Assembly (NCBI GenBank): GCA_015063005.1
Contig: SUTF01000008.1
Span: 67,060-131,059, forward strand
Direction: 5' to 3'
Length of the DNA: 64,000 nt
Source: Methanobrevibacter millerae
GTDB lineage: Archaea; Methanobacteriota; Methanobacteria; Methanobacteriales; Methanobacteriaceae
The notes under the pieces are model-generated. The model made no database searches. It saw nothing but the letters and a program-made list of their open reading frames with translations, and was not told the DNA's origin. Of the stretch, positions 29,510 to 38,585 are shown in pieces. The position numbers and the translations under genes were made by a program. Numbering within the stretch: the stretch's first letter is position 1; each line of letters opens with the position of its first letter.

Positions 29510-30157
29510 ATGTCTGGAAAAATATTTATTATAGGAATAGGACCTGGTGCTGAGGAATATTTAACTTTAAAAGCAGTGAACTGTGTAAAAAATTGCGATT
29601 ATACCGTAGGAAGTACAAGAGCCATAGACTTATTCAGTGATGTGAAAAATACAATTGCATTCAATGTTAAGGATTTACTGGATAAATTGGAAGAAGGTGT
29701 TGATTTGGCCATCAAAGGCAATAGCGTTGCTATCCTATCAACAGGAGATCCAGGATTTTCCGGAGTTTTAAATACAGTATTAAGGATTTCTGATGAAAAA
29801 GGATTATCAAAAGACAATATCAAAGTAATTCCCGGAATAAGTTCTCTTCAGCTTGCAGCTGCCAGAAATCATATCCAATGGGATAGCGCTAATGTAATGA
29901 CATTCCATGGAAGGGAAAATGTAGAAGACATCCTGGAGGTCATTGATAATGGAAAGACAACGATAGCACTTCCTTCAAGAAAAGTCAAGGACATGGCACA
30001 ATTTTTGCTTGACAATGGAGTTAGCGAATCAAGGAAAGTTACGGTTTGTGAGAGACTTTCATATCCTGATGAAAAAATTGTCTCAACATCACTGAAAGAT
30101 ATTGCGACAAGCGAATTTACTTATATGTGCATAATGATAATAGAAGGTAAAAATTGA
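29510..30157 (+). CDS. cbiE: Cobalt-precorrin-7 (C5)-methyltransferase CbiE
   Basis: CbiE transfers a methyl group from S-adenosylmethionine to C5 of cobalt-precorrin-7 in anaerobic corrinoid synthesis, needed for methyltransferases of methanogenesis. Tetrapyrrole methylase signatures are GIGPGAEEYLT, STGDPGFSG, PGISSLQLAAA and the late GKTTIALPSRK. Length 215 fits the single-domain CbiE. I start at ATG 29510 (MSGKIFIIGIG), one base after the HxlR stop. No CbiT or other cobalamin gene is adjacent, so it is dispersed. Confidence 0.88.
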   Translation: MSGKIFIIGIGPGAEEYLTLKAVNCVKNCDYTVGSTRAIDLFSDVKNTIAFNVKDLLDKLEEGVDLAIKGNSVAILSTGDPGFSGVLNTVLRISDEKGLSKDNIKVIPGISSLQLAAARNHIQWDSANVMTFHGRENVEDILEVIDNGKTTIALPSRKVKDMAQFLLDNGVSESRKVTVCERLSYPDEKIVSTSLKDIATSEFTYMCIMIIEGKN

Positions 30158-30276
30158 TGTTAAAAATTCATTTTAATAAATATTTTCTTTTTAAATTTTA
30201 AATTAAAACCTTTATAATGGAAAAATCATAGTTTCAGTGTTAATTTGTCAAAAAAATTAACGGTTTGGTTGATACT

Positions 30277-33200
30277 ATGATTAAAAAAATAAGCACAATA
30301 GTCTTTATTTTCCTAACTATTTTTTTAATTAGCTCTGTTTCAGCAACAGAATTGGAAAATAAAACAATAACAACGGAAAGTAACACACAAGACATTCAAA
30401 TTGAAAGTCATGATGTGGAAATGTATTATAAAGACGGAACACGATTCAATACGCAGATACACGACGAAAACAAAAATCCATTATACAATGCTACGGTGAC
30501 ATATTCATTAAATGGAATGAATTATACTCGCCAAACAAATGAAAACGGCGAATCATCATTAGCAATCAATTTGGAAAGTGGAAACTATAGCATAACGACA
30601 ATGTCAAATGAAGTATCAGTTACTAACAACATTGATGTTAAAAGTACCATCTATTCATCAGATATTGTCAAAATATACAGAAACTCAACGCAATATTATG
30701 CCAAATTTCTAGACAATAATGGTGAATTGCTAAAAAATACTCCAGTGACATTCAACATCAATGGAGTTTTCTACACAAGAACAACTAATGAAAGCGGAAT
30801 AGCTAAATTGAATATAAATCTGAATCAAGGCGAATACATTTTAACAGCAATGAACAGCAAAACAACGGAAATGAAAAGCAACAAGATTACAGTTCTTCCA
30901 TTAATCACAAGCAACAGGGACGTGGTGAAGTATTATAAAAACGCTACAAAATACTCTGTTACAATACTTGAAAAAAATGGAGAAAAGGTCGGATCAGGCC
31001 ATGACGTTGAATTTAATATAAACGGTGTGTTTTATTATCGTCAAACTGATTTGTATGGAGTAGCTAGTCTGAATTTAAATTTAGAACCTGGAGAATATAT
31101 TATAACGGCACAGTATGAAAGCTGCAGAGTGTCAAACAATATTAAAATACTGCCTACACTAACTGCAAAAGATGTCAGGATGGAGTATAAAGACGGGACA
31201 AAATTTAAAGTCCATTTGGTTGATGGCATTGGAAAGAATTCCGAATATGAACAAATAACATTCAATATCAATGGAGTATTCTACACAAGAACAACAAATG
31301 AGAATGGAATAGCTAGCTTAAATATAAACCTTGATGTTGGAACATACATCATTACTTCAGAGCATAATGGCCTTAAAGTATCAAACACCATCACAATAGA
31401 ACCTAAATCCGAAAAAGAAGTTATTAAAAATAATAACTTTACCTATGAAATTGCAGTGCCGAATTATGTGAATATTACATGTCCTTACGCTTATGAAAAT
31501 AGCGCATATACTATTCAAAGCGGTTATAACGGAATTATAAGGCTTGAGAAAAATCAACTCATTAATATTGAGGTAGGATATAAAAATTATATCTTTTCAA
31601 CAGGTTATATGCCCGAATATAGTGCCACATATTTAGGTAGCGAATATTATCTATTGCCATTTGACAATACTCCAACTCAGCATAGCTACAAGTATGAAAA
31701 ATTGACTGGAAATGGATTAATATTATATAGAAGCTCAAATTATACCCATTTTATTTACAGGAACAACTGCAGCAGCAATGTTGAACAGTTCGGAGCATAT
31801 ATCGATAAAGGTATGGACAATAGCGAAATAATCAAGTATATTCAAAATGGAGAAACTGTTGCAAAAGTCCAATTCCAAACAATGAGCTTTGATGAAATGG
31901 GTTTAAAGTACAGTTTATCCAAGCTTTATGGATGTACAATATATGATTTTGATACAAAAAGCTATGGAGAAATAACAAAAGGAAATATCGACAGCATTAG
32001 ATTTGTAAATACCAATACTGAAGTCATATTTGATTATTTTGGAAAGAAAATTGTGGGAGACATTATTGAAGAAAACATAATAACAAAATTTAATGCCTCA
32101 AACTGCATAGAATTTGAAAAGGAAGAATTGATAACCTATGGATTAAGTGACAAATATAAACGGGATTTTGATGTATTGCAATCATTTGCCCTTATAAACA
32201 AGAAAATTGACGATAAAATAATGAATGAATGGCTTTTAAAAGAAAATGATTATAGGACTGATTCAGGAATGCAAAGCATACATGCCATGTTTATAACTTC
32301 CCTCAATACAGCTTATCTAAGTGATAAGCTAGCGGATGAATTGACTACCACTTATGCTGTTAGATGGTCAAGAACAAACAATACAGTCATTCTTGGAGCA
32401 ATGAACTGGAAAGATACCTATCAGCACATCCTAACTCCAAATATGGGTAGATTTGTTGAAGGAGATAATGAAAGTGAAATTATAAATTATCGCTTTGCCA
32501 ATTCCATACTTCTCTCAAAAATAGAACAGGCCAGTTTAAAACCGATAGCTGAGGATGCCGACGTTAACATTACCTCAGTATTTGACGATGTTTTCAAATC
32601 ATTGGCTTCATTTAAAACCAGCATTGTATACTATAACAATAGTGCAATTATAACCAATGAAAATGGAAATTCAAGCTTCATAATTGATTTAAATACTGGA
32701 TTAGTAACTCCATTATTAATAAAGGACAACTTTGCATACAAGGGAGTTACAATAACAAGAGACTGCGGATTGTGTAGCATAAATAGCATGGTAAAAAATG
32801 TTATGATGAACGTCAATAATGGAATTTTTAATCCGAACGGCGTACTAGACTACATCAGCGACAATATTCAACCATTAACCTCCTTTGCCATTAAAGGAAC
32901 TATGATATTGAAAGGAATAGTTGGAGCTTTGATTGGAGGAAGCTTAACAGTTGGATTATCCGTATTTGGAACCGCAATCAGTATTCAAGGTATTGGAGTA
33001 TACTGTGTAGACAAATTCGTTGAAGAGAAAGACATCCATACAGCATACGACTACATTACATTTACAAGGCCAGGTTACCTACAAAATACCAAAATCTACA
33101 ATATTCCTCATGAAGACGGAAGTATGGATTATATTGAAATTCCAATAAACAAAGATAATTCCTATGACCGTGAAAACGTGAAATATATAAGTGAAGGCAA

Positions 33201-33291
33201 TGTTAAAATATTAACTAAACAAGAAACTTATAAATATTTCACAGAAGAAAATTGGAGTCCTTATAATGTCCCGCAAAAATACTGGAGATGA
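30277..33291 (+). CDS. Secreted Ig-repeat protein with large uncharacterised C-terminal domain (1004 aa)
   Basis: The ATG at 30277 starts a signal peptide (IKKISTIVFIFLTIFLISSVSA). Residues about 38-385 hold four Ig-like repeats of the family seen in neighbouring adhesins; the first begins DVEMYYKDGTRF, the middle two DIVKIYRNSTQY and DVVKYYKNATKY, and the fourth DVRMEYKDGTKFK. The remaining about 600 residues match no family I recognise. They contain scattered cysteines (CGLC near 830), a Gly-rich hydrophobic hairpin-like stretch (residues about 870-915) and a polar tail ending in WSPYNVPQKYWR. Here the repeats are at the N-terminus with the unusual domain outermost in sequence, the reverse of the other surface proteins. 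A small membrane protein gene follows 4 bases after the stop. Confidence 0.85.
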   Translation: MIKKISTIVFIFLTIFLISSVSATELENKTITTESNTQDIQIESHDVEMYYKDGTRFNTQIHDENKNPLYNATVTYSLNGMNYTRQTNENGESSLAINLESGNYSITTMSNEVSVTNNIDVKSTIYSSDIVKIYRNSTQYYAKFLDNNGELLKNTPVTFNINGVFYTRTTNESGIAKLNINLNQGEYILTAMNSKTTEMKSNKITVLPLITSNRDVVKYYKNATKYSVTILEKNGEKVGSGHDVEFNINGVFYYRQTDLYGVASLNLNLEPGEYIITAQYESCRVSNNIKILPTLTAKDVRMEYKDGTKFKVHLVDGIGKNSEYEQITFNINGVFYTRTTNENGIASLNINLDVGTYIITSEHNGLKVSNTITIEPKSEKEVIKNNNFTYEIAVPNYVNITCPYAYENSAYTIQSGYNGIIRLEKNQLINIEVGYKNYIFSTGYMPEYSATYLGSEYYLLPFDNTPTQHSYKYEKLTGNGLILYRSSNYTHFIYRNNCSSNVEQFGAYIDKGMDNSEIIKYIQNGETVAKVQFQTMSFDEMGLKYSLSKLYGCTIYDFDTKSYGEITKGNIDSIRFVNTNTEVIFDYFGKKIVGDIIEENIITKFNASNCIEFEKEELITYGLSDKYKRDFDVLQSFALINKKIDDKIMNEWLLKENDYRTDSGMQSIHAMFITSLNTAYLSDKLADELTTTYAVRWSRTNNTVILGAMNWKDTYQHILTPNMGRFVEGDNESEIINYRFANSILLSKIEQASLKPIAEDADVNITSVFDDVFKSLASFKTSIVYYNNSAIITNENGNSSFIIDLNTGLVTPLLIKDNFAYKGVTITRDCGLCSINSMVKNVMMNVNNGIFNPNGVLDYISDNIQPLTSFAIKGTMILKGIVGALIGGSLTVGLSVFGTAISIQGIGVYCVDKFVEEKDIHTAYDYITFTRPGYLQNTKIYNIPHEDGSMDYIEIPINKDNSYDRENVKYISEGNVKILTKQETYKYFTEENWSPYNVPQKYWR

Positions 33292-33295
33292 AAAA

Positions 33296-33490
33296 ATGTC
33301 ATTGCTTGACCAGATAAAAGAAAATTGGAATAAAAACCCATTAATAATCAGAGTTACGTTCATTCTTCTAGTAATATCATTCATCTATGACATGGTGACA
33401 GGACAAACGTTCAGCATATTCTTTTCCGTTTGTTTACTGTTATTCATAATAGCGGAACTGGTTAATTGGTTTTACTACAAAAAAGAATAA
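33296..33490 (+). CDS. Small two-helix membrane protein coupled to the preceding secreted protein (64 aa)
   Basis: The ATG at 33296 lies 4 bases after the stop of the preceding gene with GGAGAT overlapping that stop, so translation is coupled. An upstream in-frame ATG at 33266 would begin inside the previous gene and is less likely. Residues about 17-32 and 36-58 are two hydrophobic helices separated by a short loop; the tail is YYKKE. It resembles no family I can name. Its position suggests a partner of the large secreted protein (immunity-like, export or anchoring factor), which is inference. Confidence 0.7.
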   Translation: MSLLDQIKENWNKNPLIIRVTFILLVISFIYDMVTGQTFSIFFSVCLLLFIIAELVNWFYYKKE

Positions 33491-33507
33491 TAAAAAAAGT
33501 TTTTTAA

Positions 33508-33543
33508 AGTTAAAATTGAATAAATTTTAACTTATTTTATTTT

Positions 33544-33546
<3 letters not shown>
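33508..33546. terminator. Bidirectional terminator between convergent genes
   Basis: AGTTAAAATT and AATTTTAACT form perfect 10-base arms (33508-33517 and 33523-33532) with a 5-base loop. A T-rich run follows on the plus strand, and a T-run follows on the minus strand (33491-33506). It lies between the convergent two-helix protein gene and the Get3-type ATPase gene. Confidence 0.7.
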
Positions 33547-34916
<1,370 letters not shown>

Positions 34917-36306
34917 TATAGTCACTTAACAAATTGATGTCAGGTATTTTTCTTTAAAATTTTTTTGTAGTGACTCTCCCTTACATTTCTTATTAAAGAT
35001 TATATGTGATTCTTCTATTAACATTTCTTTTGATTCAATAGTTATGCCTTTAATATGTTTTTTATGTATGTCCCATACGCTTTCAACTGGATCAAACCAT
35101 GGAGAATATTCTGGTATATATAGAAGATAGATATTTAATGCTTCTGCAATATCTTTTGCAAAATCAGAGATGTGGGCACGTGCATTGTCTAAAAATATAA
35201 CTATGCGTTGCCTATTTTGGAATATTTGATAAATTTTTAAGTCTTTAATCATTTGATATATGTAATACTTTTTAGTTTGTTTTATTTTTTCTGGATTTTC
35301 TGTTGATTCTCTTTTACAGTGTTTTCCCAATTTTCTAGCAAGAATTGAAAATTTATCTTTTTTATTTCTTTTCATTGATCTTAAAATTTTTTCAGAAAAT
35401 TCATCATTATTTTCATCATTATCCTCTATAATTTTCCTAATTTGTCTTTTTTGATAAATCATAATTGTTTATTATGTAATTTAATAATTCTATGTCTTGT
35501 TCTTTATCTGAATAAAAATTTCTTATTTTAAATAGTGATTTGCCAAATTCAAATTCATTTAAATTTTTTATATCTAATAATAAAGATTCACAATTAAATC
35601 CTAAAACACCTAAAAAATTCACTGAATATGATTTAGCAGTTATTTCTACAGTATTTTCTTCACCTTTCAGATAAATACTTTTTTTAGTCCCTATTCCTGT
35701 TTTTATCGTTGATTCATCAAGTGCAATAACAATGTCATGTATTGTTATTCTTGCAAAATCAATGTTTTTTTTAAGATTTCTTCCCCATTTTCTGGCGCTT
35801 CTCTGAATTTTGGTCTTGGTTTACCGTAATTAAACCCTAATTGCCTTACAATATTGCAAACATACGGTAAACTAAATTCTATTCCAAAATCCTCTTTTAA
35901 AATTCGTTGAGCATCAGTCATAGTTACATTTTCGCTTTCGATCAGGATTTGTTTGAATTGTACTTTATTTTCTTCAGATAATTTTGATGGTTTTCCACCA
36001 CTAAAATTTGGAATCAAACCATTTAAACCTTCATTTTCGCAAGCTTTAGCCCACCTGTTTATTGTTCTATAACTAACTCCAAGTATTTCTCCTGTTTCTT
36101 TATGATTATGACCAACTGATATTAATTTCATTGCAATCAATCGTTGATAATACCTAATTGGATAATCAAGAGATTTTAAAGCTTCATCTAATTCTTTTTC
36201 ATCCATTACATTAAATATTTCAATTTTACTTTTTTTAGGCATAATATACTATATGTCTAAACTAGTATATATAAAAGACATGACAAAAGTTAGTTAAGTT
36301 ACTATA
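34917..36306. mobile_element. IS630-family insertion sequence with decayed or frameshifted transposase
   Basis: The ends match as imperfect inverted repeats: TATAGTCACTTAAC at 34917-34930 and, read inward from the right, TATAGTAACTTAAC at 36293-36306. Terminal TA dinucleotides at both ends fit the TA target duplication of IS630/Tc1-type elements. Inside is one transposase gene on the minus strand, broken into three frames. The element lies between the Get3-type ATPase and the glycosyltransferase operon. Confidence 0.75.
34926..36242 (-). pseudogene. IS630-family transposase in three reading frames
   Basis: The first part (36242 to about 35745) is a helix-turn-helix domain (GHNHKETGEILGVSYRT, NRWAKACENEG). 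After a run of eight A's the frame shifts and continues as ALDESTIKTGIGTKKS, ending near 35437. A second shift occurs at CAAAAAAG and leads into the third part (35462-34926) with the catalytic segments IVIFLDNARAH and SPWFDPVESVWDIHKKHI. The pieces join without loss of conserved blocks, so both sites may be point indels or, since both are A-runs, ribosomal slippage sites. Two shifts make a functional product unlikely, though one programmed shift is known in this family. Confidence 0.75.
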
Positions 36307-36334
36307 TTCAACAAAAATATACAATTATAAGCTG

Positions 36335-37090
36335 TTAGACCCTGTCCCCTGCAAATGCGGCTTTCAGGCGCAAACAAGTAAAGCGAACAAAACTTGTCAG
36401 ATACGCAATTGACAAATCAAATGAATTGCGCTTGGACTTGCCGAAGATCCTCTCATCAAAAACAATTGGAGTTTCAACCACTTTAATTTTTTTGCCCATG
36501 GAGGATTTCTTAATTTTCAATCTCAAAAGCACCTCCTCCACAACATCAAAATGAAGACCAGTCAGCTCAGGCTCCACTTCCTTGAGCCCAGATGTATGAT
36601 ACAGACGAAAATCAGTTGACATGTCTTTGGCATGAATCCCTATTATGACACCGTATATCTTATTGAGACTGCGAGATATAATCTTTGAAGTAATAACGTC
36701 ATTGGTCATGCCGCCTTCTATATAACGTGACCCAATAGCCACATCCGCATGCTCCCTCATGAAGATATGATAGATGTCCGGAATATATTTCGGATCGTGT
36801 GACCCGTCAGTGTCCATGATAAAAAATTTCTGATGCTGTGCAAAACGTATGCCTGTGCGAAATGCGTTGCCGAACCCCTCCCCTTCCTGATTCACATAAC
36901 GGGCACCGTTTTCTTCGCAAACTTCACGGGTGTTGTCCAACGCTTCTGCAGAATCCACAACAATAATCTCATAGTATTCCCCACATTCCTCAAGTTTTTC
37001 CTTAATCTGCGGAAGAAGCACTCGCAGATTTTCCTCTTCCTCATAGGAAAGCAGCACCATGCTGATTCCGTTTTTCAAATCATCCGACAT
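36335..37090 (-). CDS. Family 2 glycosyltransferase, dolichol-phosphate mannosyltransferase-like (251 aa)
   Basis: I start at ATG 37090 (MSDDLKNGISMVLLSYEEEENL), just after the upstream gene's stop; a longer reading would overlap that gene. The GT-A fold is clear: VLLSYEEEENLRVLLP, EIIVVDSA, the metal-binding FIMDTDGSHDP, and the later IGSRYIEGG. This is the layout of polyprenyl-phosphate sugar synthases such as Dpm1, which charge a lipid carrier for surface glycosylation. No clear C-terminal transmembrane helices are present. It is in an operon with the NDP-sugar pyrophosphorylase-cupin gene 7 bases upstream. Confidence 0.85.
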   Translation of the reverse strand: MSDDLKNGISMVLLSYEEEENLRVLLPQIKEKLEECGEYYEIIVVDSAEALDNTREVCEENGARYVNQEGEGFGNAFRTGIRFAQHQKFFIMDTDGSHDPKYIPDIYHIFMREHADVAIGSRYIEGGMTNDVITSKIISRSLNKIYGVIIGIHAKDMSTDFRLYHTSGLKEVEPELTGLHFDVVEEVLLRLKIKKSSMGKKIKVVETPIVFDERIFGKSKRNSFDLSIAYLTSFVRFTCLRLKAAFAGDRV

Positions 37091-37097
37091 GTTGACA

Positions 37098-38105
37098 CTA
37101 TTCCCTAACATAATACTCTTTAATGCTAACCGTATCATCCAAATAAGGTGTTGAAACTTCGTGCAACAAAGTATTTTCAGTTGCAACAATTGAATGTGCA
37201 ATGCCCGGTTGAATGCGGATAGTATCATTTTTTGAGAAATATTCCTTGCGGTCTTCAAATTCTATATAACCTGATCCTGATAGGATGTACATCGTTTCGT
37301 CCTTTTTATTATGGTAATGGAAAGATGTTCGGAAACCTTCCTTTATGTACAGCTCTTTTGTCAGATACTTTTCAGTTAGGATTAAAACTTTTTCATATCC
37401 CCAAGGTTTATCCGTTTTGTTTTTATATTCCTTTTTAACAGCCTCTAATTCCTTATAAGTATCTACTGCAATCCAAAAGATTCCATTTTCTTTATAGTAA
37501 CCCAAGTTATTTTCTTTTGCAATTAATGGGAAATATGTTTTTTCTATGTCTCCTGTCCTGAACTCCCTAAAGTCAATTTTGGATTTTGTGAAATAAATTC
37601 CCCCATTAATGTAATAGTCTTCAAGAATAGGTTTTTCCTTAAATGAAACCAAACGGTCACCATTCATTTCAACAATTCCATATGGGGACTGCATTTGTGT
37701 GACAAACATTATTACAGGCAGTGATGATTTAACCCCCTGGTCAATCATTGCTTTTATATTGACGTCGGAGACTATGTCCCCATTGCATATGATGCATTGT
37801 TTATCTTCGCCAATAGCCTCCATTCCCAAACGGATTGCGTTTAATGTGCCCAGCGGTTCATCTTCAATAACATAATGGATTTTTACTCCATTGTATTCAT
37901 CGCCGTATCTTTCTTCAATTTTTTCATGTAAAAATCCCACAAGAAGATATGCTTCATCAACACCCGCACTTTTAAAATCGAATAGCTGCTTGTCCAGAAT
38001 TGTATAATCCTCATCAATTTCAATTAACGGTTTTGGCAATGTTTCTGTAAACGGCCTTAAACGTTTTCCAAAACCTCCGCATAAAATCATTCCAACGGTT
38101 TCCAT
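37098..38105 (-). CDS. NDP-sugar pyrophosphorylase fused to a cupin domain (335 aa)
   Basis: Residues about 1-225 are a nucleotidyltransferase: [16 protein letters not shown] with the sugar-nucleotide loop, [25 protein letters not shown] and EKP. Residues about 235-335 are a cupin ([15 protein letters not shown], then PGIAHSI), as in mannose-6-phosphate isomerase-like epimerase partners. The fusion suggests activation and isomerisation or binding of the same sugar. AAGGAGATATC precedes the ATG. It is followed by a glycosyltransferase, so together they likely make and transfer one activated sugar for surface glycans. Confidence 0.85.
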   Translation of the reverse strand: METVGMILCGGFGKRLRPFTETLPKPLIEIDEDYTILDKQLFDFKSAGVDEAYLLVGFLHEKIEERYGDEYNGVKIHYVIEDEPLGTLNAIRLGMEAIGEDKQCIICNGDIVSDVNIKAMIDQGVKSSLPVIMFVTQMQSPYGIVEMNGDRLVSFKEKPILEDYYINGGIYFTKSKIDFREFRTGDIEKTYFPLIAKENNLGYYKENGIFWIAVDTYKELEAVKKEYKNKTDKPWGYEKVLILTEKYLTKELYIKEGFRTSFHYHNKKDETMYILSGSGYIEFEDRKEYFSKNDTIRIQPGIAHSIVATENTLLHEVSTPYLDDTVSIKEYYVRE

Positions 38106-38280
38106 GATATCTCCTTATTATTAAATATTAATCACATGCTATTTTAAATTTTCTTCCAAAGATTGTTTTATTGCTCAATATTTGAGAATAATATCCCTTA
38201 ATTTTTAAACCAATCAATAGCATGTATCCAATTCAAGAATTTAATTTTTTGGTTCAAAATAGCCAAAATTTATCTAATGA

Positions 38281-38322
38281 TGCAAGAATACCATGACCTC
38301 TTCAAGGTCGTGGATGAATTGC
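38281..38322. repeat. Imperfect palindrome resembling an IS200/IS605 end
   Basis: The core stem CCATGACCT (38291-38299) pairs with AGGTCGTGG (38305-38313) around CTTCA, and weaker pairing extends outward to TGCAA...TTGCA (38281 and 38318-38322). Hairpins of this form followed by GATGAATTGC are characteristic of IS200/IS605-type right ends in archaea. No transposase gene is nearby, so this is probably a relic. Confidence 0.5.
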
Positions 38323-38417
38323 ATAAAATGGATTGAAAATATTTTTCAAATGCTCCCACTTTAAATTTAAATATTATTGTAATTAAATTACTATATAACA
38401 ATCGCATAATGATTGTT

Positions 38418-38520
38418 GAACCGATGGTTCAGCGAGGATTGCCTAGAAAAGACTCAATTAACCCATTGAGCAAAAAAACAAAATCTAGGAATCCTCACCT
38501 TCTACAAGGTGAGGTTGTTC
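38418..38520 (+). ncRNA. Structured RNA candidate, possibly a TnpB-associated omega-RNA relic
   Basis: A TATA box (TATATAA, 38392-38398) is followed about 22 bases later by a sequence folding into nested stems: GAACC/GGTTC (38418-38430), GAGGATT plus CCTAGA (38434-38447) with TCTAGG plus AATCCTC (38484-38496), an inner CTCAAT/ATTGAG hairpin (38453-38470), and CCTCACCTT/AAGGTGAGG (38493-38514) followed by TTGTTCAAAAAAA. The CCTC at 38493-38496 is shared by two alternative stems. It resembles the 3' end of IS605-type tnpB genes, where omega-RNA and TnpB C-terminus overlap; the plus frame here reads NPLSKKTKSRNPHLLQGE. Origin and expression are inferred. Confidence 0.45.
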
Positions 38521-38585
38521 AAAAAAATAAAGTCAAATGTATAATTAAATATTTGATAAATTCACAGAGTTAGAATGGTGAAATA

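Larger units (their letters stand above)
38106..38585. other. 480-base intergenic region with transposon-like palindromes
   Basis: No protein gene is convincing. The left part contains the upstream region of the pyrophosphorylase gene. Two IS200/IS605-type hairpins (38281-38322 and 38493-38514) and a structured RNA candidate with a TATA box at 38392-38398 lie in the right part and are listed separately. The last 60 bases carry the leader of the ABC permease gene with GGTGAAATA before its ATG. Confidence 0.6.

Noticed and set aside
38418-38520. tRNA gene in the structured region
   Set aside because: No cloverleaf with acceptor, anticodon and T-loop (GTTCRA) can be drawn; the stems fit a different fold.
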